From assembly GCA_022225965.2 (NCBI GenBank), contig JAKJXP020000025.1, forward strand, positions 62,001 to 126,000: a DNA stretch of 64,000 nucleotides. Direction: 5' to 3'. The stretch's first letter is position 1; every line of letters begins with the position of its first letter. Of this stretch, positions 31,022 through 43,369 are shown one piece after another. Below the pieces are notes generated by a model. That model did no database searches and was not told where the DNA came from. It worked only from the letters and a program-made list of their open reading frames with translations. A program made the translations under genes and the position numbers. The DNA is from Diatrype stigma. Its lineage: Eukaryota; Ascomycota; Sordariomycetes; Xylariales; Diatrypaceae.

Positions 31022-32964
31022 TGCGCATTAATATACCACACCCTACGATAACCACCCAAATTTTCATGGAGGCGCGCACGTAGATGATGAGGTGGTGCTG
31101 CGTCGGTAGGAATCCGCGAGATCATGATAGAGATTATCGGTACTTCACATATGGAGTGGGTGGGGGAAGGGGCTACGGATGTGTATTTGTTCGAGTGGAA
31201 GGGTCATGGGGGGAACATAAAGTCAGCCAAGCTTGATGGTTTACTCATTGTGTATCCAGTACGGGGGTCAATATGGTTGGCACCAACGCTTGGGCGGCTA
31301 TGATATTCGTGTTCCTGCCCCTCAAATTCAAGATTGATGTTGGAGTCGAGGTGCGGTTTACTGCCAGGGCCCAGGGGCTGGAAGTTGTGGCTCATCCAAT
31401 CGACTGGAAAGGGGATAGAACGGTGAAAGCAAAGGAACACCACCCGGACCTAGGTATTGCTCCCGAGGACTTTACCTTCGGCATCCACGATGCCGCTCCG
31501 TTGGGCTATGTCCCGTCTAGGCTCATGTCGAGACGTGCCCTCACTGAAGCGAGAGCCCCGTAAAAAATGCATGTCGTTACCAGGCCGGCGGGCGTACGAA
31601 AGAGATGTCGATTTCACATGTCTATATCTCCTCGGCGAGTAACTAGCATGTCTCTGCTCATTTCACTCTTAACCCCGTTTTCATCATGTAGCTGCTTCAA
31701 CGTTCACTCCCTTCTTGTGCTCCGCCACTTGACTTGGCCCATCCGCAAAAGACGAGTCTTTGCTTCCATCTGCCCTTCGCAAGATCATATCCACTGGCTG
31801 GGCATGGACAAGGCGGCCCAGACCCTCTTTTGATATCCTAGACTTGGCACCCGCCCCCAAGATCAGCTAAGAGCAAATTATGAGTGTGCCACGTGGTGCG
31901 GCCCGCGCCGTGGTCTTACATCATGCCGTGAGCCGTGAGCCGCGAAGTTCACCCCGGTCGAAGGGTGGCTAGACTGACTAGAGTGTCTGGAGGCGAGTGG
32001 CAACCGTGATGATGGCACGGGCACGCTGCAAAACACCTTTGACAAATGTAAGACTTAGGTATGATCAAGTTCTATAAGGGGTAACCTGAAATTTTTAGCC
32101 TATCAACAACATGTACTTGATTTAGCTTCACGTTATTTCGGAATGCATGGCTGTTCTGCTGGTATCTTGCTTTGCCTTCTGACCGTTTCAGAGCCACCAC
32201 TTCCGATGCAAGAAGGCTTCTTCCAGGGCTTCTTCCATCCTGCCTACTAAGTACTTAATAATGATTACTTGGATCACTATTTACACGGCGTCCGCAAGCA
32301 ACTGCCGAGCTTCATCCCCGGTTTTGTGGGGGACAATGATACCCTGCCCTGATAGCGTCGGACGGGGGAGGGGGCATGAATGCACTTCTCCACACTCCAG
32401 TAGGTATCACCACAGCCATCAGCTAGTCTTGGAGGGAGAATCTGCACAGGTCCTAACTATGCGCTACATTTTCCCACGTGGCATCGTGTGGGGCAAATCG
32501 GACCCCGAGGCAGAATCTGGTAAGAAAAGATTCTACTACGTACCAGGTCGACTGGATCGTCCGGGTCGCAAGAGAACTTATAGCCATCGGTGTGGCTTAG
32601 CTACCTAGAAGAGCAGAACAAAGCCAGGGATCCAGGGAAATCCCCTAGTCTATAACTACTACTGAGCCCTCTCAGGGACTCGTAATCACTGGACACTAGC
32701 CCTATCGACTTGTGTCCCCGAAATCGTCCCGACCATAATCATCATCGTTTATGAGCGACGGTGAATCTAGCCTACCCTACCTACCGTGACATTAGCCATG
32801 GGGGAAGGCGGGGCCGGCTCCTGTTAGTATAAAGCGCGCTGGATTCTAGCTCATGGTCGGTGAGGCGGGCCGCTGTCATAAGTAATAAGTATAAGTATGA
32901 CCCGTAGCTATCACGCGTGCCCCTTTCTACACGTATTGCACCACAACGCGACCAACAAGTCAAA
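31022..32964. other. long intergenic region with a possible small-gene relic
   Basis: About 1.9 kb. The only coding-like piece is a 96-codon frame at 31273-31563 containing LKFKIDVGVEVRFTARAQG, which resembles the tail of the 92-residue protein encoded at 26128-26518. Splice sites and an upstream part could not be assigned. The remainder, up to the tannase promoter, shows nothing. Confidence 0.45.
32828..32834 (+). promoter_or_regulatory. TATA box for esterase gene
   Basis: TATAAAG about 131 bases before the ATG at 32965, in the expected position for an inducible secreted-enzyme promoter. Confidence 0.5.
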
Positions 32965-33753
32965 ATGCGGCTGCACAATCCGCCCCAGATCTCTTCCACC
33001 TCCTCTCTCGCGCTGATGGTCCTGTCAGCGCAGGCGGTCCTCGCGGCACCGGCACCAGCGGTGGACTGCACGACCGCCTCGTTCGAGGCGATCCTCGCCG
33101 GGGTCCCGGAGGCGACGGTCAGTTACGCCGGGGCCGTGGCCGAGGGTGGCTCATTCGGTATCCCGTCGCTGGCGTTCCCGACCAACGCGACCGAGGTGCC
33201 GGCCGTCTGCGCCGTCTCCATCAACGTCAAGTCGTCGGAAGCGGGCTCGTCGTACAACTTCGGCCTGTTCCTGCCGGACTCCACGTGGAACGAGAGGTTC
33301 CTGACGACCGGAAATGGAGGGTACGGGGGCGGCATCAATTGGTACGTTGCGTTTGCGGAGAAAAGGGCTTTTGACCAGCTTTAGCTTTAGCTATTGACCA
33401 ACCACGGGTACGATAGGCCGGATATGGGACGGATGGCGCACTACGGGTTCGCGACCATGTCGACGGACACGGGGCACAACTCGTCGTCGGGCGACGCGGC
33501 GTGGGCGCTCAACGCGCCCGAGACCATCGTCGACTGGGGCCACCGCGCCATGCACGGCTCGGTGACGCTTTCGAAGTCCATCATCGGCGCGTATTACGGC
33601 GTGGCCGGCGCCGAAGACGGCGGCATCAAGTTCTCGTACTACGCGTCTTGCTCCACGGGCGGCCGTCAGGGCCTGCGCGAGATCCAGCTCCACCCCGACT
33701 CGTTCGACGGCATCGCCGTGGGGGCTCCGGGTAAGTGAAAGCACTCACCAAGC

Positions 33754-33785
<32 letters not shown>

Positions 33786-34833
33786 CTGTATACGATAATA
33801 GTTTCCTGATGACTAACTTTCGAAATTCTCTCGCGCGTTTTCCTCAGCATGGTGGACGCCGCACCTCGCCGCCGGTAGCCTCAAGATGCCGCTGGACAAC
33901 CTGCCCGAGGACGGGCCGGGGCACATCTCCGAATCACTGTTCGCGGCGATCGAGGCGGAGATGATCAAGCAGTGCGACCCGCAGGATGGCGTGACGGACG
34001 AGATCGTTAGCGACCCGTTCGGGTGCACCTTCGACTTCGAGGCGCTGCGGTGCACCAACGGCACCTCCCCGTCCCCCTCGGACTCCACCGCCCCCACGTG
34101 TCTCACGGCCGCGCAGCTGCAGACCGTCCACGCGGTGTACAGCGACTGGGCCGAGAACGCGGGCCAGACGCTGGTGTTCCCGGGCCTGGCGCTGGGCGCG
34201 TCGCCCTCGTTCATGCTCAGCCCGCCGTCCGACTACGGCTTCGGGCTGTTCAAGTACTTCGTCTACAACGACACCGAGTGGGACTACACGTCGCTCTCGT
34301 ACGCCGACGTGCAGGCGGCCGACGCCGTCAACCCGGGCAGCGCGACCGCGGGCGACTTCGCGGCCCTGGTCGGGCCCTACGCCGACCGCGGCGGCAAGGT
34401 GCTGATGTACCACGGGGGCGCGGACCCGCTGATCCCCACGGGCAGCAGCCTGGCGTTCTACCGGGCGCTGCAGCAGGCGGAAGGGAAGGGGACGGACCTG
34501 GAGGCGTTCTACCGGTTCTTCCTGGTGCCCGGGATGAGCCACTGCTCGGGGTCGGCGACGGCGCCGTGGTACGTGGGCGGCGGCAGCCAGGCGCCCGCGG
34601 GCACGACGCACTCGGTGCCCGGCTACGAGGACGCCGACCACGACATCGTGCTCGCCATGGTGCGGTGGGTCGAGGAGGGCGGCGCGCCCGACCGGCTCGT
34701 CGCCACTAAGTTCGCCGGCGACGACGCGGCCGCCGGCGTCCAGAGCCAGCGCCCCTTGTGCGTGTACCCGAAGCAGGCGCGCTACGCCGGGTCCGGGGAT
34801 GTCAACCTGCCGGAGAACTGGGAGTGTGAGTAG
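32965..34833 (+). CDS. tannase/feruloyl esterase family, secreted
   Basis: Three exons, 32965-33341, 33417-33730 and 33848-34833, encode 558 residues. The signal peptide is the hydrophobic stretch around LALMVLSAQAVLAAPA; the start is the ATG at 32965, since the upstream in-frame ATG (32917) would bury it. The family hydrolyses ester bonds of gallic or ferulic acids outside the cell. The hallmark Cys-Ser-Asp-His-Cys arrangement is complete: Cys204-Ser205 in SCSTGGRQG, Asp423 in HGGADPL, and His462-Cys463 in GMSHCSG, where the two cysteines form the bond joining Ser and His. Other conserved parts are NGGYGGGINWPDMG, YGFATMSTDTGHNS and GAPAWWTPHL. Both joins (INW/PDMG and GAP/AWW) restore family sequence exactly, which confirms the introns. 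Whether tannin or feruloyl polysaccharide is the substrate is open. Confidence 0.93.
33754..33786. repeat. (TA)n(TG)n dinucleotide repeat in intron
   Basis: A TA run passing into a TG run within the second intron of the esterase gene. Confidence 0.9.
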
Positions 34834-35403
34834 AGCAGGTGGGCTATGTACAGAAGAAAGAAGGCCTGGCTCCTTATGGCTGTCGAACAAATCAAGAAAT
34901 GTACATGTATATATGTAGTGTATATAACCAACTATCTATACTTCGTTACGACTTTCGATGTCAATATTCACTCTGGAGGCACACGCAATTAGTAGATTAA
35001 TAGGCTTACATGGTCTGATATAAGGGCACGGATCCCAAGAAATAGCAATATACCTAGGTAATCTGGTAAGCAAGTTTGTAGAGGGTAGATATACTATATC
35101 TATCTCACTATTATCACCAAGTCATGACAAACCACGTAGCCATAGGTCTATACTTCGGGAAGTTCGCAAGGAGCATGATATCATTTACCGTTCCATTTCG
35201 AGAAGTTCATCATTCATCATACCATCAACGCTACAGCTTTCATTACCCTTTCCCCCCACCCCCTTCCCACCAACCAAACTCTCTCCCTCTCCAGAGACAG
35301 CTACAAAGCCCTACATAGCTGCTACTTTGCTTACTCGCCGCACATGGTATGTCTGGACCATGGCCATGCCCGAACTCCTGCCTAGCCCAACACCTCGCGC
35401 CGA
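34834..35403. other. convergent intergenic spacer
   Basis: About 570 bases between the ends of the esterase gene (plus) and the Arp10-like gene (minus). It carries AT-rich 3' flanks and a C-rich patch near 35250. No gene seen. Confidence 0.6.
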
Positions 35404-37450
35404 CTAAATAGCCCCCCAAGCCCCCAAAGTCCAGCTCGTAACCTGGCTGCCCTGACCCCTAATCAGGCCGCCCGGGCCGACGCTGTGTCTCTGGTGCTGG
35501 TGGAGCTGGTGCTGGTGCTGATGGTGATGCTGCTGCTGGGCCTTGGCGTCGATGTCGCCCGGCTTCGAGGCGCCTTGGGCGCCGTACAGCAGCCAGAGCT
35601 CGCGGTCGACCACGGCGAGGGCCGGCACCTTCAGCTGGGCGGCCAGGCTGGCGCCGCACCAGGGGCCGAGCGAGTCGATCACCCGCAGCGTGCCGCGCAC
35701 CACCGCCGGCGGCAGTGGCGGTTGCCTGCCTCCGGAGCGCTCTTTCCGGATCAGCCGCTCCACCTGGTCTTCTTCGGGTTCGGCGTAGGCTGGGTTGTTG
35801 TTGCTGTTGTGGGGGTTGGGGTTCGGGGTGGTAGGAGATATTGGCGACGACGATGCGGTGTTCTCGTCCCCCCCGCTGCCACCCTCGGGGTGGGAGGGAA
35901 AGCCTGTCATCATCGTCGTCGTCTTGGGACTGATGCCTTCAGCTAATGCGAAGTCTTCGCCGGCGGCAGCGCCAGTAACCTGTCGGTTTTTGTTTCGCTT
36001 CAGCTTGGGATTTGCCTTGTACTGCTCGACGCCCTTCCCGATCACAGGGTCCCAGCCGCGCTCTTGCGCGAGGAGCGACACTTCGTCGAATAAGCGACCC
36101 TTCAGCCCGATGATGTTGGAGCATCCGCCGGTGAAGATGATGCGCGACATGCATATGGCGCGCACGTCCATCGGCAGCTGCAGCAGGGCGCGGTAGGCCA
36201 GCAGGTGGACGGGCAGCTCGTGGTCGTCGAAGCACGACGGTGCGAGCCGCTTCTCGAAGAAGGTGGCTTCGCACGGCTCAGCGAGCTGCGAGAAGGGGAT
36301 CTGCAGGGTCCGCGGGGGATCACAGGAATTGAGAGGGATCGAGAAGGGCGAGGTGTCGTCGGCTGGATCGACCGTCTCCGACTCGTCCTGCTCGTGCAGT
36401 GTTGGCAGACCTTCCGTGTCTTGCTGGGGCGACCGCTTGGACTTCCTTTTGCACCACAGCAGACGCGTTGCGACCTCTTCGCATTCCTCGAAGCTGACCG
36501 CATCTCTGTCTATGTCTTCTCTTGGTTTCTCTCGGGTTTCGACCCCCTCGATGGCGTCAGCCAGGAGATTGTAGGTCTCGTTTATCAACATCTTCCCGGC
36601 CCTGATTGTCCTCCAGCTATGCACCTCTCGATATTCGTAGACGCCAGTGACGGTTGTTTCGTGCCAGCCAAGGTCGATCACAAGAGCGGATCGTGTTCCC
36701 GCCGCCATTGCTGTCATGACTGGCGAGGACATCAGCGATATGGAGGGCGCCTGGAAGCGGTGGAAGATGGTGTTTAAGACGGAGGAAAGTAGTGGTATGG
36801 GTATCGTCGGCGGTAATACAAGAGACATTCGTCTCGGCTTCGAGTCCAGCAGCAGATGTCTATTATAGTAGCAATACCATTAGCAAATATGGATCAATCC
36901 CATTGAACAATCAAGCAGGCAAGTAGGCAGAGCAAAACACATACTTCGTAAGGGCATCCCTCAGGTCCCTCTCGAGCCGATCCCCCACGAGCGCGAGGTC
37001 CTCGCCCCGCACGTCGAGCCGCCAGAGCTCGTGATCGGAGCCCCAGCCGGTCCGGGCCGTGGCCGCAGCGGCCGCCTTGGCTGTCCTGCCGCGCGAGGCG
37101 ACGGCGGGGGTCGTCCAGGCGCGGAAGTCGCCGACGCGGCGCTGCTGCTCGGGGCCGAGCGCGGCGACCTTCTTCGGGGCCGGGTCGCCCGCGAAGCCGA
37201 CGCGCAGCCGGCGGGCGCCGAGCTCGACCACGACCAGGTCGTCGTCGGCGGCGCGCAGGCTCGACGGCGACCCGAACGCGATGCTGGGGATGATCGAGTG
37301 CCGCGACTGGCTCGGCGTGTGCGGCGTGTGCGGCGCCGCGGGGGCGGGGGCGGGGGCGGAAGAAGAACCGGAAATGCTGCCCCCCTGCGTGGCGCGGATG
37401 TGCGAGACGGTGCGGTGCGGCAGGCTTGGGTTCGCGGCGGATGATGCCAT
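35404..37450 (-). CDS. actin-related protein of dynactin (Arp10/RO7-like)
   Basis: Two exons, 37450-36945 and 36859-35404, encode 653 residues; the join restores LTK then HLLLDSKPRRMSLVLPP. The actin fold is recognisable: the first beta strands (DLVVVELGARRLRVGFAGD), the second-domain phosphate loop (SALVIDLGWHETTVTGVYE), and the adenosine-side IIFTGGCSNIIGLKGRL. Actin ATP residues are poorly kept, as usual for Arp10/Arp11 pointed-end subunits. In Neurospora the equivalent is RO7, part of the dynactin complex that links dynein to cargo and microtubules. The long Ser/Asn/Pro-rich insertion near 500-560 and the His/Gln-rich C-terminus are lineage additions. It is divergent from the GEN1-like gene. 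The exact orthology, Arp10 or Arp11 naming, is uncertain. Confidence 0.8.
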
Positions 37451-38412
37451 TGTGAATTGGTTGGGTTGGGTTGGATCGGGTCGGGTCGGTGTCGGCCTGT
37501 CCTGTCCTGTCCTATCCTATCCTGTCCAATCCTGCTATTCCAGTTGTTGTTCACGTATATTTCAAGGTTGCGCCTGTTTGTGCCAAGATCCTCCCAGTTA
37601 TCGACAATTGCCCATGTTCATTGTCGTCAATTTGGGCGTCGCTGGATGCAAACGCGAGGTTGCACATGCCCAAGAACTCAATTCGCCTGCATCTGCATCT
37701 GCAGCGCTGCCACAGGGACTATCAGGTACTGCAGCAGTGTAGGTAGGTTAGGGATATGGCCTACTGTACCTAGGCTGCTAGGTAGCTCTTCCTACCAATG
37801 GGTTTGAGGGGATCCAATTGGAGGGGGCCCTGCCTGTCGGACCCTGCCAGTCATGCACTAGGCACCGTAGTTAAAGCTGTATCCTAAAGCTACCCTAAAG
37901 CTAGGTACCCCCTAAAGCTAAGGACCGTGTCCAATGCTCGGTTATGATTGGCTCTTAATCAATGCAACCCCCATAACCCCCCTTAACTGACTACCCCTGC
38001 TGCCCTGCAACGTCTTTGTTGCCTGGCTACCAAACTGCCAAAGTCAATATTAGTGCTTCGTATTTGCGCTAAGAGGAAAGTCTAATGACATCAACCAGAA
38101 CTTCAACCAGAACTCCAACGCCAATTCCAACGCCAATTCCAACTCCAACTCCAACTGCAACCCCAACTGCAAAAGGTTGAACTGCAACTTGGACAATGGC
38201 CCGGTTTAGTGGTCGGTGATGCATATTTAAATAGTACTTGGTCGATATATATTTTTGGACCTTTCCGAATAGAATCGCTAAACATAACCTTTATTGCCTA
38301 ACTAGCCGGGTGGACGCAGCAGAACACACCGACATACATGGATAGGTGACATAACGCTTACCTGCTTTGCTCACAAGGTAGCTAGCTGACAGGTGCTACG
38401 TTGGTCGACACA
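37451..38412. promoter_or_regulatory. divergent promoter region of Arp10-like and GEN1-like genes
   Basis: About 0.96 kb between two divergent starts. It holds a TCCTGTCCTATCC-type pyrimidine repeat near 37500-37530, four tandem-like CTAAAGCTA words at 37868-37920, and a CCAACT-type hexamer array at 38091-38170. No gene. Promoter activity is inferred from layout. Confidence 0.5.
38091..38170. repeat. imperfect hexamer repeat (CCAACT/CCAATT)
   Basis: Around twelve degenerate 6-bp units such as CCAACT, CCAATT and CCAACG in tandem, about 250 bases upstream of the GEN1-like start. The same hexamer in the other orientation encodes the Ser-Asn run of the gene at 53023-54739. Confidence 0.85.
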
Positions 38413-41369
38413 ATGGGCATCAAAGGGTCAGTCGAATACCCTCGTTCCTATTGTATTATAATGCCATTGCCTCGCTGACACGGAGTAGAATCTACAAAGA
38501 GATCGGCCCGGGCAAACGCATAGCGGTTACCAAGCTTGCTGTCGATACCCTCGAACAGACCGGCCGCCCGTTCCGACTGGCTATAGATATCTCAATATGG
38601 CAGTTCCAGGTCCAGGCTGCCAAGGGCGGTTCCAACCCAGCTATACGAACGTTGTTCTACCGGTTGCTACGCCTCCTCGGCCTATACATACAGCCCATAT
38701 TCGTCTTCGACGGGCCGAACAAGCCCGCTTTCAAGCGGAACAAGCGCTCGGGGAGGGGCGACGGCGTTGCCACGTCCATGGCGAAGCGGATGATCAGGCT
38801 TTTCGGCTTCGAGGCCCACGACGCGCCCGGTGAGGCCGAGGCCGAGTGTGCCTTGTTACAGCAGCAAGGGATCGTCGACGCCGTGCTCAGCGAGGACGTC
38901 GACACTATCATGTTCGGCTGCAAACGCACGTTACGGAACTGGTCTGCCGAAGGCACAAGGGCAAAGACCCCGACCCACGTGTCTATGCACGACGTAGAGG
39001 AGTTGCAGCAGGGCGGCTCCGGCCTAGACAGGGAGGGCATGGTGCTCGTTGCCCTCATGAGCGGCGGCGATTACCTCCCAGAAGGGATCCCGGGTGCCGG
39101 TGTCAAGCTGGCTTGCGAGGCAGCACGAGCCGGCTTTGGAAAGCGTCTGTGCCAGCTCAAGAGGGCTGACACCTCCGAGCTGAACTCTTGGAGGGAATGG
39201 CTTACGTACGAGCTCCGGAACAACGAGAGTGGCTTCTTCCGGACAAGGCACAAAGCCCTCCACGTCCCCGATGACTTCCCAAATCTCGATGTTTTGAGAT
39301 ACTACACCCATCCGGTCGTGTCACCCGCATCTGTCCTCGAGAGGCTCAGAAACCAGACCTGGGGGAGGCCCGTGGATGTCCAAGGGCTTCGCGAATTCGT
39401 GCGCGAGACTTTCGACTGGAGCTACCGGATAGGCGCGATCAAGTTCATCCGGGTCCTTGCGCCTTGTCTGCTGGTGCGGAAACTCATGGATCGAAGCTCA
39501 CGAGGAGGCCAAGAGTCGGAAGATATCAGCTCAATACGAGAGGGCGAGTTGGAGCTTGTGAACTCCATATCGAGCAAGCGCGCCCATTTCAGCACAGACA
39601 CAACCCCGGAGCTCCGCGTATCCTTCATCCCGACGAACATCGTGGGTTACGATTTCCAGGAGGAGCCGGAGGAGGTCATCTCCTTCGGACGGGACGGCCT
39701 TGCCCTCAACAGCGACGATGAATTCGGAGACGAGGCCGAAGCAGTAGCGACAAAGACCGCAAAGAAACCTTTCAGCCCGACGGAGCCGGACCTCTTCTGG
39801 CTACCAGAAACCATCGCTAAGTTTGGGATACCCCTCATGGTCGAGGACTGGGAAGAGGCCCAGCGAAACAAGGCTAAAAAACAGCAAAAAGCAAAAGCTC
39901 CAAAACAGAAGGCCAAGGTGAGTAGTGCTTCAGCGGGAGCCCTGAACAAATTTGCCAAGGTCACCAAGAACATTCCGAAGAGTACGAAATCGGACGAATC
40001 TAGTGTGCCTCCCGCTTCTCAGGCGGAACTTCCGCCGCCGGCGACGGCACCTGCAGACATACGAACCTCTCTCGGTGCTATCACCGGTTCATCACAGGAG
40101 ACTTTTCCTCCCGTGCCGTGTAGTCAAATCCCCGAGAAGCCAAGACGATCCACCACAAGATCCAGTAAGCAGACCAGATCCACCTCCACCACCACAAAAA
40201 AGTCCAGTAGGAATGCTCCGGCACCAGCAACTCCCAATAAGGTCAACCCCTGGACAATCGCCAGCTCACAGGCCAGTTCCAGAAGGGCTACCACTAGCAC
40301 TTCCACAAACGCCAACAGCAAAACCAACACTACCCCCACGAAGTCTACGCCTACGGGATCCTTCGAGGCCATTGTCATACCCTCTAGCAGCCCCCCTACG
40401 TCACCTCCAGCGTGTCTTCAGCCAGCTGTGAGAAGACCGCAACGGCAGCAGCAGAAAGAAGCAAGCAACAACTCCCCTCCATCATCTCATTTCCCGGCGG
40501 CACCGTCATCGCCGCCTCTCCTCATCAGCTCAAGCCCACCTCGCCCCACCAACAACAAGCGACGGTCTACCACGCCGCCGCCACAACCCTCGCCAGAAAC
40601 CGTGGCTCCCCTCCACAACAGCTCAGCACGAGGGGCCTCCAGGAGAATGCGAAGCCCGGCGTCACCGCCGCCCTCGCTATGGCTAGAATCGCCAAGCCCG
40701 AAGCCAAGGCGCAACAAGCTGGCGCGAACGGAATCCCTGCCCATCGAGCACAGCACAACGCCGCGAAAACACGCAGCGGCTGGTGCCAGCAAGGCGCCAG
40801 CACAGCGCGGGTTCGCGCGCGCACAGACGATTGCAGTAGATACTACGCTCCTCTCGGATTCGGACTTGGAAGCAGGGGGTGGCGAGGAAGAGGATGATAG
40901 CGACCTAGACCTCCCGCCGCTTAGTAGTTTAGCCAACAAGCTGCCGGCAGGTGCTGGCACGGCGAAAGCCAAGGCTGTCGCGAGAAGCACGCGAAATGCG
41001 CCGCTATCGTCGCCGTTCCTGCTGTTATCATCTCCCGAGCCGAAACCACAAGATCACCACCATCACGCGGCAGATTTAAGCTTCGTCGGTGCAAGAAAGG
41101 GTCAGGAAGCGACCACCTCCACGGCCGCCGAAGCAGCGACAGCAGAGGCCACAGGCAGGGATGATGGGTCTCATCAAAGGCTGCGCATGACGAAGCTCTA
41201 CGTCCCGCGCAAGAGCATTCCAGGCTACTTCAAGGAAATCGATGTGTCGGTCGACGAGGCCGAGGTGCTCAAGGCCCACGTGGCGGCGGATGGCCTCGGG
41301 GGAGGGCGGCGAGGGCGCGCGTGGCGCCGGAGCGACATCGAGTGCATCGATCTTACGGGCTACGACTAA
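38413..41369 (+). CDS. GEN1/Yen1-like Holliday-junction resolvase (XPG family)
   Basis: A 14-nt first exon (38413-38426, MGIKG) is spliced over 62 nt to 38489-41369; total 964 residues. The XPG/FEN nuclease core is complete: Asp38 (LAIDISIWQF), Asp79 (FVFDGPNKPAFKRNKR), Glu120 and Glu122 (PGEAEAECALL), Asp141 and Asp143 (SEDVDTIMFG), and GGDY in the later metal site, followed by the helix-two-turn-helix IPGAGVKLACEA. The tiny first exon supplies the N-terminal MGIKG that the family needs at its DNA-binding end. After about residue 330 a chromodomain-like part may follow, then a long Ser/Thr/Pro-rich tail. Enzymes of this type cut four-way junctions in the nucleus and are controlled by phosphorylation; many SP and TP sites in the tail would suit that. 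Length agrees with GEN1 homologues. Confidence 0.9.
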
Positions 41370-43369
41370 ATGACCAACTTGAACCACAACGCAAATTAAT
41401 ATTCGACTGTTACTAGACTGGAATAGACATGGCTTGGTTAAGGAATAACTGGTAACTAGGTAAAGCATATGAATTGGCTATGGAGTTTGGAGTTTGGAAT
41501 TTAGGTTCGAGCTCTCTTCTTGTTGTCCCTGGAATAAAAAGGGGCTGTGGGGCGAACAGTTTGTGTATGCAACTATTGGAAGGCTGTTTAGATACAAGCC
41601 ATATGATCACTCAGTGAGTTCGATGGATATAAAATGTGTGCAAGTCGTATGCGTGACTATCATGCATCTGTGCTGGACGGACTTTACAAGTTGTGGCCTA
41701 CCTATGTCGATAGAAATAGCCCGTGCCACTGGATCCTCTATGGTCATATCAGGAAGTGCTTATTCGAACTTAAGCATAGCTTCCTGAAAACTCCAAGCCG
41801 CTTCCTCATATCAAAGTCTCATCTGTATAGAGCGGGGTGTGTCGGTGAATCCTGTGCATACCTCGTTCACTCGGAGGCCATCCCTCAGATTTTCTAGAGC
41901 TCATGATCAGTATTTACAAACAAAAGGTTAGGAAGGAGTCTCCCGAGTTGGACATTCGTGTCCCGGCTTTGTTCAGTTCAGATGTACCCGCACACTTAAT
42001 TATGCCCCGTGCACCAAATCTACTTGCCGTGTAGGTTGTAGGTGGTTGAGTTTGCCGTGTCCAGGAGAGCGGACAACGATGCGATGTTCACAATGGACTC
42101 AGGCCCGACACTGTGACGTCCGCTGCGTCTTTCCACGTATAGGGGTTCCTGTTCCTTCATGACACCGATTCCTTTCCTTGGAGGCAGTGCAAAGGTCCTC
42201 GAAGGCTATACCGAGGTGAAGTTCAACTAGGTAGTGAGTAAAGGAAACTGTTCTGGCTCTCGGGTGGTTCTTACCTACTTACCTGGGGATGATTATCAAA
42301 TAATAAGAAGGCAAGGGGGCTTGGGTCAGCATTACGATACAACCAACATAAACAAAGAACCACGCGAATGGGAGTACGTATAACGAGGGGGTGGCTGACC
42401 TATAATCTAGTTCACGGCTTTCCCAGTTTAATCTAATAACATATCAAGCATCAACTACTAGACCCCCTTTCCAGCTGTAGCTAAGGTTACTTACTATACT
42501 CGAGGCACATTGAAGAAGTATGTTTGCTATCAGGTAGCATAGAGAGCAACCCTATGATTTCAGAGGCCTATACACTAAGTACATATAAGCACATGTATGG
42601 ATAACGCGGGCACCTCCAATGCAACATGTTCCCATCTTCCCGAGCCATTGCCAGTTCCGTTCCGTATGTGTATATATATCTCGAATTAGGCAAAGAAAGA
42701 AAGAAAGAAGAATACGTGACTATTTTATTCATCACCGACAACGGGTATCCTAAGAGGCTAAACAACAAAAACAAGAAACTATGGTAGCAGCACACATCCA
42801 GAGCTAGCTAAAGACATGCTAAATCAACAACACGGGCGGGAGTGGCACTCCAATATATCCCACATCATTTCATATAGAAAACCCACCAAAACCGCCATTC
42901 CCCTATGCTCCTCACACCCCAACTGCCCCAACAAGCAAGTAAACCCCCCAACGGCCAACGGGGAGGAAAAGAAAATAACGAGTAGCCGGTAAGTCGCGTG
43001 GAGTCCCGAGATATCATGATGCTTGCTTGGGCGCGCTTGCTCTCCCCCCTCCCCCCTGCCCCTTTTTCTTCCCATGCACGCATGCTGCGTGTGTATGTTG
43101 AACGCGGAAAGGCGTGCGTCCGATGAAAAGGATCCAGAAGAACAACATAAAAACAATACCCATAACCATGACATCGTGTGCGGCGTGACAAGAACCCCCC
43201 AAATCTCCTCCCCTAAACCCTCTTTCCTCGTCCCCTCTTCTTCCGGAAATGCATGAAAATTCTTTACCCACTTCATTTGATTTGATCTCCTTTCCCAACC
43301 AAACATGCCGTATATCGATCGCTCTTTCACCTCACCTCATCTCATCCAGCATACCCATCTCTCTCTCCC
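41370..43369. other. convergent intergenic region, no gene seen
   Basis: About 2 kb between the ends of the GEN1-like gene (plus) and the BTB gene (minus). It is AT-rich with C-rich stretches after 42850 that are probably the BTB gene's 3' untranslated region. No motif or RNA gene found. Confidence 0.6.

Noticed and set aside
33934..34890. 318-codon minus-strand frame over the esterase
   Set aside because: Antisense shadow caused by high third-position GC in the tannase-family gene.
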